Source of the DNA: Bin55 sp965116055
GTDB lineage: Bacteria > Pseudomonadota > Gammaproteobacteria > Pseudomonadales > Azotimanducaceae
Length of the DNA stretch: 64,000 bases
NCBI GenBank assembly: GCA_965116055.1
Contig: OZ220466.1
Coordinates: 2,046,001 to 2,110,000, forward strand
Reading direction: 5' to 3'
Every line of letters begins with the position of its first letter. The stretch's first letter is position 1. Both the position numbers and the translations under genes were made by a program. Positions 1 to 9,477 of this stretch are shown in pieces. A model generated the notes under the pieces. It saw only the letters and a program-made list of their open reading frames with translations, had not been told where the DNA came from and ran no database searches.

Positions 1-501
1 AAAAACTATTTGATTTTCAAGCTTAATGAGCACTTTTGAACATATCTTATTCCGACGTAAATGAGCACGTGGACGTCCTGAGACGAGGTTGTGGGCAAAC
101 CGCTGGCGTTAGCGGATGCGTGAAGCACACTTGCGTTGTCGCGACAGTGTCGTCAACCTCGCCGCACCAACCTTCTTCTAACATTAGGCGAAACGATTCA
201 AAATAGACTATCTCAGCAAGACGTGGCAGTAGATATCCGCGTTGATCAAGTTCCTCGTATGCTTCCTAATCGCTAAAAATCTCAATTCGTCCATGATGTT
301 CGAAGAACGCGCCAATAGATAAATACACAGTATATTTGCAAGGACAACATTGATTTTTGCGCCACTTGGGTCGCGCTGAAATAGCAAGAAAACCGGAGAT
401 TTTGAAAGGCGTCTAGTCTATTAGATAATGGTTCAATTCATAGTTTTTGAAGTCATGTCGCCATATTTGATGGACGATCCATTCCCAAGTACGAGTGATC
501 A
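1..501. other. Gene-free left edge
   Basis: I see no convincing reading frame, RNA gene or repeat in this stretch. It presumably holds the promoter of the hydrolase starting at 502 and the end of an upstream unit, but no clear promoter hexamers or terminator stand out. Confidence 0.5.
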
Positions 502-2388
502 ATGGCAGTTATCGCTACACCTGTAAGATCGCGAGAGAGTTACGCAGACGGGCGGAGTTTCGAACGATTCGGCGCATTTGAAGTCATTGACTTCGAGGTG
601 GCTTATGCGGTAGACCCAAGCAACTTGGCAAATTCACGTATCGTTGATCTTGAGAAAGCGCAACGGAGAAGCGACGGATCGGTTCGATTCCAGGGCAATG
701 CCCGATTAATCTTGCCTAGAGCAACTAGGCCGTCTTGTCTTCTGGTTGATGTGCCGAATCGAGGTAGACCCGTTGCTTTTAGCTTCAATCGACCTTCCTC
801 AACCGAATTGCAGCATACGACAACACCCTGCGGTGACGGGTTTTTATGTCGGCATGGCTTTGCTGTGCTCTCCATTGGCTGGCAATTTGATGCCGATGGT
901 ATGCGGTTGGAAGTCCCAGATGCACTGGACGGCCTTCAACCAATTTCGGGTGATGCAATATGCGAAATGCAACCAAATCGCAACACAAATTCACTACTTG
1001 TCGGTCAAGGGGGCAAATGTACCTATAAACCGACAGACGGCGCAGTTTTATATCAACGCTCTAATACACAGCAACCGTTTGAACTGGTCTCACCGAACCA
1101 ATGGCGATTCGGCCGTACACGCGCCGGTCAGTTCGACCCTTCGCCGCGTTTTATCTCAAAGGACGGCGGCTTCGAAAAAGGCGTCATATATACACTCGTT
1201 TACCAAACGAGCGGCGCTCCGATCGTTGGCTTAGGTTTGCTTGCCCTCCGGGATGCCGCGGCCTGGTTCAGATATGACTTCAATTGGCCAAGCACTCGTC
1301 CCGAGTTTGCAATTGCTTACGGCGCATCACAAACCGGTCGACTATTACGTCAGTTCGTCTACGAGGGGCTGAATGAAGACGAACGTGGACGGCAGGTATT
1401 TGATGCCGTAATGCCGCATATTGCGGGAGGGCAACGTGGTGATTTCAATCATCGGTTCGCACAACCAGGAAGTATTGGCATTCCTAGCGCGGGTCAGTGT
1501 TTTCCGTTCTCAACCGCAGTGAGCTTTGATGCACGATCCGGTAGAAGCGACGGATTGCTCACACGATGCCCCCAACCACCTAAAGTGGTTAGTACCAATA
1601 CATCCTGGGAATATTGGCGAGGCGATGCAGCGCTCGCCCACGTTTCCATTGACGGAAAAAACGATTTGGAACTTAGTGGTGAAGAACGCCTCTATCTGTT
1701 TGCCGGTACGCATCACATCAATGGTGTGTTGCCGCATACCAATCAATTGGCATTAACTGGCGACCTGGTTACATACCCCCTTAACACCATTTCCTTTACC
1801 CCGTTGCTTCGCGCTGCGCTCGTAAATACCCTTGATTGGGTGAGGGATGGTAAGGAGCCGCCTGCTTCGCGCTATCCACGGCTCGACGACAACTCACTTG
1901 TCGACCGTAAAGAAGTATTAGAGAAATTCGCGAAAAAAACTTACTTTCGCGTTTTGCCTAACGCCGACAGTTTAAGCGGTCTTTGGTCTATGGATTTGGG
2001 ACCTGAACTTGAGCACGGCATATGTAAGCACCCTGCCCGACTGATCGAGCCTTATCCTAGACTCGTACCCGACGTTGATTCGACTCTTAACGAGGTTGCA
2101 GGTATCCGGTTACCAGAAATCAAGATACCGATCGGAATTCATACCGGTTGGAACCCTCGGCACGAACATCACGGCGCTGAGGATCAGATAGCGACATTCG
2201 TTGGCTTTTCTGAATTTGGCGAATCCACAAGCATTCCTTCTTCACGAGCCAGCTGCATTGCCCAGGTATCGGCATGCGTGGACGAACTGGTCGCGAAACG
2301 TTTCGTCCTACCTGAAGACCATCGGTTAGTTTCCAAGAACGCCCTAGAGAGATATGACATCGCTGTTACTGCCACACACCCAAAATGA
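502..2388 (+). CDS. Alpha/beta hydrolase domain protein (Abhydrolase_10 type)
   Basis: A 628-residue protein whose overall pattern matches the large alpha/beta hydrolase domain family (Abhydrolase_10, PF20091). Visible landmarks are a nucleophile-elbow-like GASQTG near residue 276, the GGQRGDFNHRF stretch around 310 typical of this family, and THHINGVLPHTN near 405. No signal peptide is evident, so it is probably cytoplasmic. The family is found in catabolic clusters, but substrates are mostly unknown; an ester or amide hydrolase role is inference. It stands alone on the plus strand and its 3' end overlaps the convergent DUF1761 gene by 23 bp. The ATG at 502 has no obvious Shine-Dalgarno sequence. 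Confidence 0.85.
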   Translation: MAVIATPVRSRESYADGRSFERFGAFEVIDFEVAYAVDPSNLANSRIVDLEKAQRRSDGSVRFQGNARLILPRATRPSCLLVDVPNRGRPVAFSFNRPSSTELQHTTTPCGDGFLCRHGFAVLSIGWQFDADGMRLEVPDALDGLQPISGDAICEMQPNRNTNSLLVGQGGKCTYKPTDGAVLYQRSNTQQPFELVSPNQWRFGRTRAGQFDPSPRFISKDGGFEKGVIYTLVYQTSGAPIVGLGLLALRDAAAWFRYDFNWPSTRPEFAIAYGASQTGRLLRQFVYEGLNEDERGRQVFDAVMPHIAGGQRGDFNHRFAQPGSIGIPSAGQCFPFSTAVSFDARSGRSDGLLTRCPQPPKVVSTNTSWEYWRGDAALAHVSIDGKNDLELSGEERLYLFAGTHHINGVLPHTNQLALTGDLVTYPLNTISFTPLLRAALVNTLDWVRDGKEPPASRYPRLDDNSLVDRKEVLEKFAKKTYFRVLPNADSLSGLWSMDLGPELEHGICKHPARLIEPYPRLVPDVDSTLNEVAGIRLPEIKIPIGIHTGWNPRHEHHGAEDQIATFVGFSEFGESTSIPSSRASCIAQVSACVDELVAKRFVLPEDHRLVSKNALERYDIAVTATHPK

Positions 2389-2761
2389 CCCCAGTGATTA
2401 TTGAGTACACCACACGATAGCCACTTTGAATGATGGTTAATTTCCAACTCCAACCGCAAAACGCGGCATCTGAGAAATTCGACGCAGCAATAAAGCCCAC
2501 GCCAACCGCGAGCCCAAGTATCGCCCCATCAAACCAAGTACTAATACCCAAACCCGTGATGAGCACAGCCATCACATAAGCTGACGCAAAGGTCGTAAAA
2601 AGACTGATGATAAAAGGGGTCGGCGTCGGTTGAATTTCATCAGCAGTTTTGCCTAATGCCTCCAACCAAGCTTTTCCAAATAACGGTCCATACCAAGGCA
2701 TGCCTAATGCGAAGGAGACGATCACCGCGACAAGGATCGCCCACCAGTTCAGATCAAACAT
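2366..2761 (-). CDS. DUF1761 family small membrane protein
   Basis: A 131-residue integral membrane protein with about four hydrophobic segments. The N-terminus (FDLNWWAILVA, then MPWYGPLFGKAW) is the recognisable opening of the DUF1761 family; the W-Y-G-P-F-G-K-W pattern is its signature. Function is unknown. The reading frame extends upstream to a GTG at 2785, but the ATG at 2761 gives the usual family N-terminus, so I prefer it. The gene converges with the alpha/beta hydrolase and overlaps its last 23 bases. Confidence 0.85.
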   Translation of the reverse strand: MFDLNWWAILVAVIVSFALGMPWYGPLFGKAWLEALGKTADEIQPTPTPFIISLFTTFASAYVMAVLITGLGISTWFDGAILGLAVGVGFIAASNFSDAAFCGWSWKLTIIQSGYRVVYSIITGVILGVWQ

Positions 2762-2900
2762 TAATTCCACATTGCCCTCTATCACGCCATGAATTGTCTG
2801 ATTAGTTTAACCAAACACGCGCGTGTTACATAGCCGAAGGTAAGCGTGAAGTTAAACTTACAGGAATAATTATCAGAGCCTGTCTACCAACCTTGTTGTC

Positions 2901-3782
2901 ATGCTGACAACTAAGCAGATCGAACAGTATCAACGCGATGGCTATACGGTCGTACGTCACGCACTCACCGTCGAATTACTTGGCGAGCTTCGTCAAGTTA
3001 CGGACGAGATTGCGGCGAGTGCCAAAGGCCTCACCGACCATACTTCTGTGCTGGATCTTGAACCTACGCATACACCGGACAATCCACGGGTGCGACGTAT
3101 CAAAACACCCCAACTAGCCAACCCTTTTTACCGCCAGTTGGCCGCTCACGAGTGCATCACGTCTATCTTGAAACCACTCATCGGCGAAAACATACGATTG
3201 CGATCCGGCTGCAAAATCAATATGAAGTCCCAAGGGTGCGGTTCCCCTGTTGAATGGCATCAAGATTGGGCGTTTTATCCTCATACGAATGACGATGTAC
3301 TTGCAGTTGGCATCCTGCTGGATGACATGGATGAATCAAACGGTCCGGTGATGTTCTTGCCTGGCACGCATAAAGGGCCCGTGTTCGATCATCATTCAGA
3401 GGGCGCTTTTTGCGGGGCGATCGACATCACTGCGCATCCCGTCGACATTGAACAGGCGATTCCGATCTACGGTAAAGCAGGCGACATGACTATTCATCAT
3501 GCTCGTCTTGTGCATGGTTCCAAAATCAATCAGTCTTCAAAATCGCGACGCATTCTTTTCTATGAATATACCGCGGTTGATGCATGGCCTTTAGCTGGCG
3601 TAGAACACCTTAACGATGTTGATGATTTTGATTCACGCATCGTATGCGGTCAGCCTACACTTCGCCCTCGATTGGCGGATGTGCCGGTCAAAATACCGCT
3701 ACCACGAGCACCCTACCAAGGCTCGATCTATGAGAATCAGCGCACGCTGAAACACAGGTATTTCGAACAAGCCTCTGATTGA
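2901..3782 (+). CDS. Phytanoyl-CoA dioxygenase (PhyH) family protein, operon gene 1
   Basis: A 293-residue Fe(II)/2-oxoglutarate-dependent oxygenase of the PhyH family. The facial triad is intact: HQD at about residues 120-122 and a distal His in the HARLVHGS stretch near 204, followed by the SRRILFYEY strand that supplies the 2-oxoglutarate-binding Arg. Such enzymes hydroxylate small organic substrates; the substrate here cannot be read from sequence. Its stop (TGA at 3780-3782) overlaps the TTG start of the next gene (3779), so the two are translationally coupled. This links the oxygenase to the following glycosyltransferase-like pair and the dipeptidase. Confidence 0.9.
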   Translation: MLTTKQIEQYQRDGYTVVRHALTVELLGELRQVTDEIAASAKGLTDHTSVLDLEPTHTPDNPRVRRIKTPQLANPFYRQLAAHECITSILKPLIGENIRLRSGCKINMKSQGCGSPVEWHQDWAFYPHTNDDVLAVGILLDDMDESNGPVMFLPGTHKGPVFDHHSEGAFCGAIDITAHPVDIEQAIPIYGKAGDMTIHHARLVHGSKINQSSKSRRILFYEYTAVDAWPLAGVEHLNDVDDFDSRIVCGQPTLRPRLADVPVKIPLPRAPYQGSIYENQRTLKHRYFEQASD

Positions 3783-4492
3783 CTACAACAACAAAAACAT
3801 CACCCGTTCCCCTAAGTCGCGTCAGCGTGGTCATTCCAGTGGTCGGCGATCACGAACCGCTTGAGACCTTACTTGACGATCTACGCGGGGGTACCTTTGC
3901 AGAAATCATCGTTTGTTGTGGCGACGCATCAAACTACGATTTTTTAAGATCAAAAAGCGTTACCTTTATTCGGTCCAGACGAGGTCGGGGACGCCAGATT
4001 GCAAAGGCAATTTCCCTAGCATCGGCGGATTGGCTCTGGATCCTCCATGCCGATGTTCGGGTATCTAGAAACGCGCTTAACGCGCTTCGTGCTTCGCTTG
4101 CATTCAATCGGTGGGGTGCATTTAAAGTTGCTTTAACCAGCACCAACAACATGCTACGCATCGTCGGTTTCTTCATGAACTGCCGCTCACGCTTGACCTC
4201 TGTCTACACTGGCGATCAAGGTATGTTTATGCGTCTCGACATGCTTAAGCGAGTCGGCGGTTTCCCTGACATTGATCTCATGGAAGACATTGAATGTAGT
4301 CGTCGGTTACGCACTGAAAGTCGCGGGGTGCAGCTTGCCGCTAAACTCACGGTATCGGCACGTAAATGGGAACGCGAAGGCACACTATCCACTGTTCTGC
4401 GGATGTGGCTATATCGAGTTCAGTACTTTTTTGGTGCTTCGCCTGCCCGCCTTGCGAATCGCTACTACCTCGTACGCAATGAGCGCGCGTAA
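3779..4492 (+). CDS. Family 2 glycosyltransferase, TIGR04283 type (arsenosugar-associated)
   Basis: A 237-residue GT-A fold glycosyltransferase. It starts with the SVVIPVVGDHEPL strand, has the RGRGRQIAKAI segment and the WILHADVRV motif carrying the metal-binding HAD around residue 90, and ends with TGDQGMFMRLDMLKRVGGFPDI and MEDIECSRRL. These features match the TIGR04283 group, which is annotated as arsenosugar biosynthesis or rSAM/selenodomain-associated transferase. The TTG start overlaps the preceding PhyH stop. The gene ends with TAA at 4490-4492, and the next gene lies in the same frame one codon later, so the two domains could descend from a fused protein. No arsM or arsS homologue is in the window. 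Confidence 0.85.
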   Translation: MTTTTKTSPVPLSRVSVVIPVVGDHEPLETLLDDLRGGTFAEIIVCCGDASNYDFLRSKSVTFIRSRRGRGRQIAKAISLASADWLWILHADVRVSRNALNALRASLAFNRWGAFKVALTSTNNMLRIVGFFMNCRSRLTSVYTGDQGMFMRLDMLKRVGGFPDIDLMEDIECSRRLRTESRGVQLAAKLTVSARKWEREGTLSTVLRMWLYRVQYFFGASPARLANRYYLVRNERA

Positions 4493-4495
4493 CAG

Positions 4496-5116
4496 TTGGT
4501 ACCCGACGAAACGTGCGGAGCGCCGCTCAATCATGTCCATTCTCGTAGACTCGCTGTCTTTACGAAAAGTCTTGATTCGCCTGACCTTAAAAGACGATTA
4601 AGTACCCATATTGGTCGACAAGCTGCCTATGAGTGTTACACGCATCTCATTACCGCTACCATCCAAGCTGCACAAAACTTCAACACGACCATTTATGTCG
4701 GCGGGCCGGTACGCAATCGGACATGGCTACAGAAGCTTCCTGTAAGATCACAAAGCGAAGGTGATCTGGGCGCTCGCATGCTGGCATGTTTCAACGACGG
4801 CGTAACCGTGCTAGTGGGCGGCGACTGCCCACTTATGACTCGTACCTATATTGAAAGTGCGTTTGAAGCGCTGACAACGCACGATGTCGTCTTAGGACCT
4901 GCGGAGGATGGTGGGTACGTGTTAATTGGGATGAATCACACTTATCCTGAACTGTTCGAGAACATACCGTGGAGTACATGCAAGGTGCTTCGTTCGACCA
5001 TTGATGTTGCGAACCGAATCCACTTGAATGTCCATTGCTTAGACGTGGTGTGGGATGTTGACGATGAGCAGAATTACAAACGATGGTTAAAGTGGCGAAC
5101 AAGGCCCCACTGTTGA
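4496..5116 (+). CDS. DUF2064 / TIGR04282 nucleotidyl- or glycosyltransferase-like protein
   Basis: A protein of up to 206 residues in the DUF2064 (TIGR04282) family. Diagnostic stretches are EGDLGARML, VGGDCPLMTRTYIESAFEAL, VVLGPAEDGGYVLIG and ELFENIPWSTCKVL. The N-terminal loop is unusual: KSLDSPDLKRRL where relatives normally have KAPVPGRVKTRL. The only start available is TTG at 4496, which gives a 17-residue leader before the first conserved strand, and there is no Shine-Dalgarno sequence. The frame is the same as the preceding GT2 gene, separated only by TAA and CAG. Translation may depend on reinitiation after that stop, or the two may represent a split fusion. Confidence 0.8.
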   Translation: MVPDETCGAPLNHVHSRRLAVFTKSLDSPDLKRRLSTHIGRQAAYECYTHLITATIQAAQNFNTTIYVGGPVRNRTWLQKLPVRSQSEGDLGARMLACFNDGVTVLVGGDCPLMTRTYIESAFEALTTHDVVLGPAEDGGYVLIGMNHTYPELFENIPWSTCKVLRSTIDVANRIHLNVHCLDVVWDVDDEQNYKRWLKWRTRPHC

Positions 5117-5121
5117 AGCTA

Positions 5122-6318
5122 ATGAAACGTGTATTTCTCGTGTGCGTCGTCACACTGGCGATAGTCATCTCACATATCAATCAACCTCAGCCTTCAACCT
5201 CTAGTTTTCTTATTGTCGATACACATATTGATACACCTTATCGAAACTTTCGAAACGAACTCAACATCTTTGACGGTACGGGTACCGGACAATTCGACGT
5301 ACCGCGCGCTCAACATGGCGGGTTATCTACTGTGTTTATGTCGATTTACACACCTGCATCCGCTGCAACGGAAGGTAGTAGTAAAACCATAGCAATCGAG
5401 CTGATGGATTGGGTAGAAGCCATGGCAAATAGTTCGGATGCTATCGGTATGGCAACTTGTGTCGCTGACGTACGTCAATTGCATGAGGACGGCATCATCG
5501 GTTTTGCAATGGGCTTGGAAAACGGCAGTCCTCTGGCTGGAGACCTTAGCGACCTCGCCTACTTTGTCAACCGCGGCATTCGTTATGTGACCTTAGCTCA
5601 CTCAAAATCCAATAAGTTTTCTGATTCGAGCTACGATGAAAACGAAGTGTTGGAAGGACTATCCGCCGCCGGCCGTGAGTTGGTACGTGAATTGAACCGA
5701 CGGGGTGTCATGATCGACATTTCCCACCTCTCGGACCGCGCAGCATGGGAGGTACTGGAACTTAGCTCAAGTCCAGTCATTGCATCGCATTCTTCACTCC
5801 GTCACTTCATCCCAGGCTTCCATCGCAATATCTCCGATGAGATGGTCGCAGCGATTCGCAAGAATGACGGCGTGATTCAAATAAACTTCGGCAGCTCGTT
5901 TGTGCTGCAAGCATCGCGTCAATGGCGTACGAGCTTTGACGTTGCGTTAGCAGATGAAAGACAAAGAAATGAAATCACAGGCGAACGCTACACAGCCTTT
6001 TATCGCGAATATGCAGAGAAGCATCCGTTCCCCTTCGCAACGGTAGCCACAGTAGTCGACCATATTGACCGTGTCGTGGACCTGGCAGGCATTGATCATG
6101 TGGGCTTAGGTTCGGATTTCGATGGCGTAGGCGACACATTGCCGATCGACTTAAAAGATGTCTCAATGTATCCTAATCTCATTACGGAATTACGTCAACG
6201 CGGTTACGATGACGATGCGTTACGCAAGATCCTCGGCGAGAATCTCATGCGCGTGTGGGAGGCCAATGAAGCAATTGCCAGTTCATATGGGTACGAACCG
6301 AATTGTGCCCAAACCTAA
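5122..6318 (+). CDS. Membrane dipeptidase, peptidase family M19
   Basis: A 398-residue dinuclear zinc dipeptidase of the renal dipeptidase (M19) family. Metal-binding landmarks are present: DTHID near the N-terminus, GLENGSPL with the bridging Glu, YVTLAHSKSNKFSDS, IDISHLSD and IASHSSLR with the two His, and HVGLGSDFDG towards the C-terminus. I place the start at the ATG at 5122, five bases after the preceding stop, because this gives a clean signal peptide (MKRVFLVCVVTLAIVIS); the longer frame from 5083 would bury it. The protein is therefore exported or membrane-anchored. It is the last gene of the PhyH / GT2 / DUF2064 operon and may process an amino-acid conjugate made by that pathway (inference). 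Confidence 0.9.
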   Translation: MKRVFLVCVVTLAIVISHINQPQPSTSSFLIVDTHIDTPYRNFRNELNIFDGTGTGQFDVPRAQHGGLSTVFMSIYTPASAATEGSSKTIAIELMDWVEAMANSSDAIGMATCVADVRQLHEDGIIGFAMGLENGSPLAGDLSDLAYFVNRGIRYVTLAHSKSNKFSDSSYDENEVLEGLSAAGRELVRELNRRGVMIDISHLSDRAAWEVLELSSSPVIASHSSLRHFIPGFHRNISDEMVAAIRKNDGVIQINFGSSFVLQASRQWRTSFDVALADERQRNEITGERYTAFYREYAEKHPFPFATVATVVDHIDRVVDLAGIDHVGLGSDFDGVGDTLPIDLKDVSMYPNLITELRQRGYDDDALRKILGENLMRVWEANEAIASSYGYEPNCAQT

Positions 6319-6491
6319 ATGACTTTGAGATGTAATCCTCGCGCTTTGCCATGACACAGCTCAAATTGCTTAGTTCCCCATAGAAAAGAACAGGGTTGGT
6401 GTTGACGGATTACCTTACAAACTTACGGAGATTGCATTTTCTCACGTAGATAGATACTCTTATAAAAACTTCAACTTATCTCTAGGCCAAT

Positions 6492-9164
6492 CTACCAATT
6501 TGCTTGATTTAGGACATCTATATGTACCACTTCTTCAAAGTTAAAGCGCTTGGTGTTGTGCGCCCGATCGCGTGTGGTCATTTCGGCGATGCCCCAGGTG
6601 CCAGGCGGCGATCCCTTCGGTAGGATCATCGTCATTTCCATGCGATGCCATTGGTTCATGGGTAGCCTAGAATATATATGATAGCCGTCCGGTGCAGCTT
6701 GGCGCCCCCAACGATAACCCCCTTGCGGGTCTCTTAAGTAAACATGAGTCTCGCCGAAACCTGAAATATCATCACGAATATAAAACACAATGTCTACCAC
6801 AGTTTCGCCATTTGGATGTTCGCGGTTTGTCGGTACCGCATTGACAAAAATCCGATTGACATCAATCTCAGGCGCTTTGGTATCAGGGTTCTTGGTCACT
6901 AATTGAAATTGCGGCTGGCGTTCCGGTCCGTCACTTAGAAACGTGTATCTACCCCAGTTTTTACCTTGATCTGCCATTACCAACTCGATTACACTGTATA
7001 AGCCGCTGGCCATGTAATCTGGTAAGAGAAAGTCCACATTGCACCGCTCGTCTTGTGGGTGTCCATACTGTCCGATAGAGGCTGTTGATTCCATGTTGTT
7101 GGCATCAATCCAAGCATAACAACCCCCTCGTTGGCGTAACGCTTTATCTTCATCAACGTCCCAAGACACCGAGATGACGTGCATCTCGCGGTCAATGCCC
7201 CAGTGTTCTTGGATTTCGGTTCGTGTGCTTAATGCGACTGAATTGGGTACGTACTCAGGAGCCCAATAGTCTTCATGTGGGTTATCAATATAAACTTTCA
7301 TTTCAAACGTGTCAGGGCGTTGGTATCGGTGATTGCCCGCGTTGTCCCCAATTGCTCCACTTACTACATACCAATAGCCCGCTTTATAGTGTTTATCCAA
7401 ACGTGCTTGGCCTTGAAGGATAGTACTTTCTGCAACTGATCTACCCTCCATGTCAATTGGAACAAGCTTTATATCAAAAAACGTGCCAACATTGCTTGCA
7501 AGACGAAAATATGCGTCTGACGCGCCCCCTTCTTTCGCATTGAATCCGTATGCACGATGCAGTTCGATTTCAATATGCACGATCTTGTCATCCTCTGGTT
7601 TACCTTCAACCCTTACGTCAACGCGTTTGACTTTACCTGGATACACATAATCGGGATACAGGTTGTACACCTCAAAGGTGAGGTCTTCGCGGATCTTTGA
7701 TACATAAAAACTACCCTGCATGATGCGATCACGCACAAATTCGTATTTGCGGGGCGCTCTTGATCGGAGAACGTCAGGATTGACGATGAAATCAGCCATA
7801 GATTCAGCCATGTCTTCATCTGGATTCTTCAAATGCGCGTATGCGCTTACGAACTGCGTCGTTTGATGGGTTGACCAACCTGTCGGGCTGGTGGGATCCT
7901 CATACCACTCGCCAAGCTCAATCCAATCGGCTTTAGTCGTGTCGTCTAATAGATGCGCCCATATGAAATGCGCTTTCTCGTGCAAAATCAACCGATGAAT
8001 GTAGTGAGCCGATGAATCCTTAAATGCGGATTCCATGAATTCAATATAACCGGCATTCGTCCATGCTAGCGCAGGAGCTTCGGGATGTATTGGATGTGTC
8101 ATGCCGTCAATGCGCCGAACTAGATGCGTGAGCCGCTGGATCTTATGAAAGCCTATGGGCATCTCTTCAAGCATATTGAGAAGGGCGATCCGTTCTTCCG
8201 GTTCAAAGCGTTGGAAGGATGATGATGATTCCCTTGTCGTATTTGCCGTGAGCTGAGTGAAATCAGCATGTGTGGCTACGCCATATCGATACCAAAAGAT
8301 TCTATCTACCTCAGCCCGGTCGCGACCGTGATCCGTGATGAATCGGATAACGGCTTGATGCAATCGTTGCGAATACCAGATACCTCGTTTACCTTCGACT
8401 GCAACAACTTTGGGGGCAGCATTGGCGAACGCCCTTGACGCAATCCGAACATCTTTACTGCCATCTCTCCGAATATTGATCTCAATATCATCCACCAATG
8501 CTTCATTGGTCAAGACCCAACGACTGTATTGGCGGTCTATACGATCCTTGCGGTATCCGTAACTCTCTCGCTTACCCACCGTTGCCATGATTTGGTGGAG
8601 GCGGAACGCATGGTCAGTTGTCCACCGCAGATCGCCTTCGTCAGACAGTATCACACTGAATTCTGAAAGTAAATACGCAGCTGCGCGAGAATCCGCAACG
8701 GTGACCAATGCATCTAAAAATTTGACCTGAACTGGGCGATTTACATTGGCGGAATACTCCAAGCCTGACGCAGTTTGATCTTCTTCCCAGTGAAATACAA
8801 ATGCTTCTTCGGTGATTCGTTCCAAGGAAAACGGGTCTAAATGATCCGATGTGGGAACATGAATCAAACGTGCGGGGGTTGACCGGTAGCCTGGCGCCTG
8901 CACTTTGACGAAATACTTACCACGTGTGAGATGATTGAACGTGAATGTGCCAGCATAGTCGGGCGTGGTCGTTAGGAATTCAGTACGATTTTCTAAGATC
9001 ACTTGGACATCGCGCATATCGCCCGCGAAGTTTCGGATTTCACCTGTAACGGTGAAATCCGCAGCGTGAATAAACCCTACTGAAACGAGCGTTGCAATGA
9101 CTATGTAAGTGCGTTTACATTGCACAATTGCGCGTAAAAACTGATATGCTAACCTATAAAACAC
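6492..9164 (-). CDS. Large secreted protein with carboxypeptidase-regulatory domain and HExxH motif
   Basis: An 890-residue exported protein. The N-terminus has a hydrophobic signal segment (VIATLVSVGFIHAAD), then a carboxypeptidase regulatory-like beta-sandwich (about 35-110). An HEKAHFIWAH motif near residue 394, followed some 60 residues later by DMAESMADF, fits a gluzincin-like zinc site (HExxH plus downstream Glu). The remainder is long and beta-rich. I do not recognise a named family; a secreted zinc metallopeptidase is inference. The start is GTG at 9164. It is convergent with the M19 dipeptidase and probably monocistronic. Confidence 0.75.
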   Translation of the reverse strand: MFYRLAYQFLRAIVQCKRTYIVIATLVSVGFIHAADFTVTGEIRNFAGDMRDVQVILENRTEFLTTTPDYAGTFTFNHLTRGKYFVKVQAPGYRSTPARLIHVPTSDHLDPFSLERITEEAFVFHWEEDQTASGLEYSANVNRPVQVKFLDALVTVADSRAAAYLLSEFSVILSDEGDLRWTTDHAFRLHQIMATVGKRESYGYRKDRIDRQYSRWVLTNEALVDDIEINIRRDGSKDVRIASRAFANAAPKVVAVEGKRGIWYSQRLHQAVIRFITDHGRDRAEVDRIFWYRYGVATHADFTQLTANTTRESSSSFQRFEPEERIALLNMLEEMPIGFHKIQRLTHLVRRIDGMTHPIHPEAPALAWTNAGYIEFMESAFKDSSAHYIHRLILHEKAHFIWAHLLDDTTKADWIELGEWYEDPTSPTGWSTHQTTQFVSAYAHLKNPDEDMAESMADFIVNPDVLRSRAPRKYEFVRDRIMQGSFYVSKIREDLTFEVYNLYPDYVYPGKVKRVDVRVEGKPEDDKIVHIEIELHRAYGFNAKEGGASDAYFRLASNVGTFFDIKLVPIDMEGRSVAESTILQGQARLDKHYKAGYWYVVSGAIGDNAGNHRYQRPDTFEMKVYIDNPHEDYWAPEYVPNSVALSTRTEIQEHWGIDREMHVISVSWDVDEDKALRQRGGCYAWIDANNMESTASIGQYGHPQDERCNVDFLLPDYMASGLYSVIELVMADQGKNWGRYTFLSDGPERQPQFQLVTKNPDTKAPEIDVNRIFVNAVPTNREHPNGETVVDIVFYIRDDISGFGETHVYLRDPQGGYRWGRQAAPDGYHIYSRLPMNQWHRMEMTMILPKGSPPGTWGIAEMTTRDRAHNTKRFNFEEVVHIDVLNQANW

Positions 9165-9477
9165 CTACCAATCAACCTATATATAAATCATGTTTAACCA
9201 ATGGATTATGCAGGATCTTATAGATAAAGTATGGTTAGCTAAGGTCTAACCACAGATCGACAACTTCGTGAGGTGAATATGCTCAAGCTCGGTTATTTGT
9301 ACGAACTCTACAAACCGCTGTAACGAGCCTACATCTTAGTTAACGTTTTGTAAAACACTAATACCCCAGTTGGTGTCAGGTCATCAAGGGTTTTCGTCAC
9401 ATCTTCTCGCGATGCGAGAAACTCGGCATGATAGGGTTCGTCGTCTTCGCACTTATCATTAGTGCGTTAAGATAGTG
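9165..9477. other. Intergenic region with two small hairpins
   Basis: No gene is seen. Two perfect inverted repeats lie close to the 3' end of the HDAC gene: 9404-9420 (7-bp stem, loop GAT) and 9449-9466 (6-bp stem, 6-base loop). Neither is followed by a T-tract on either strand, so they are not standard intrinsic terminators, though they may affect the 3' end of the leftward transcript. Confidence 0.4.

Noticed and set aside
2901..6318. Calling the cluster an arsenosugar biosynthesis operon
   Set aside because: The family names suggest it, but the defining genes arsM and arsS are not in the window.
9404..9466. Two hairpins downstream of the HDAC gene considered as an intrinsic terminator
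   Set aside because: No T-tract follows on either strand and the stems are short.
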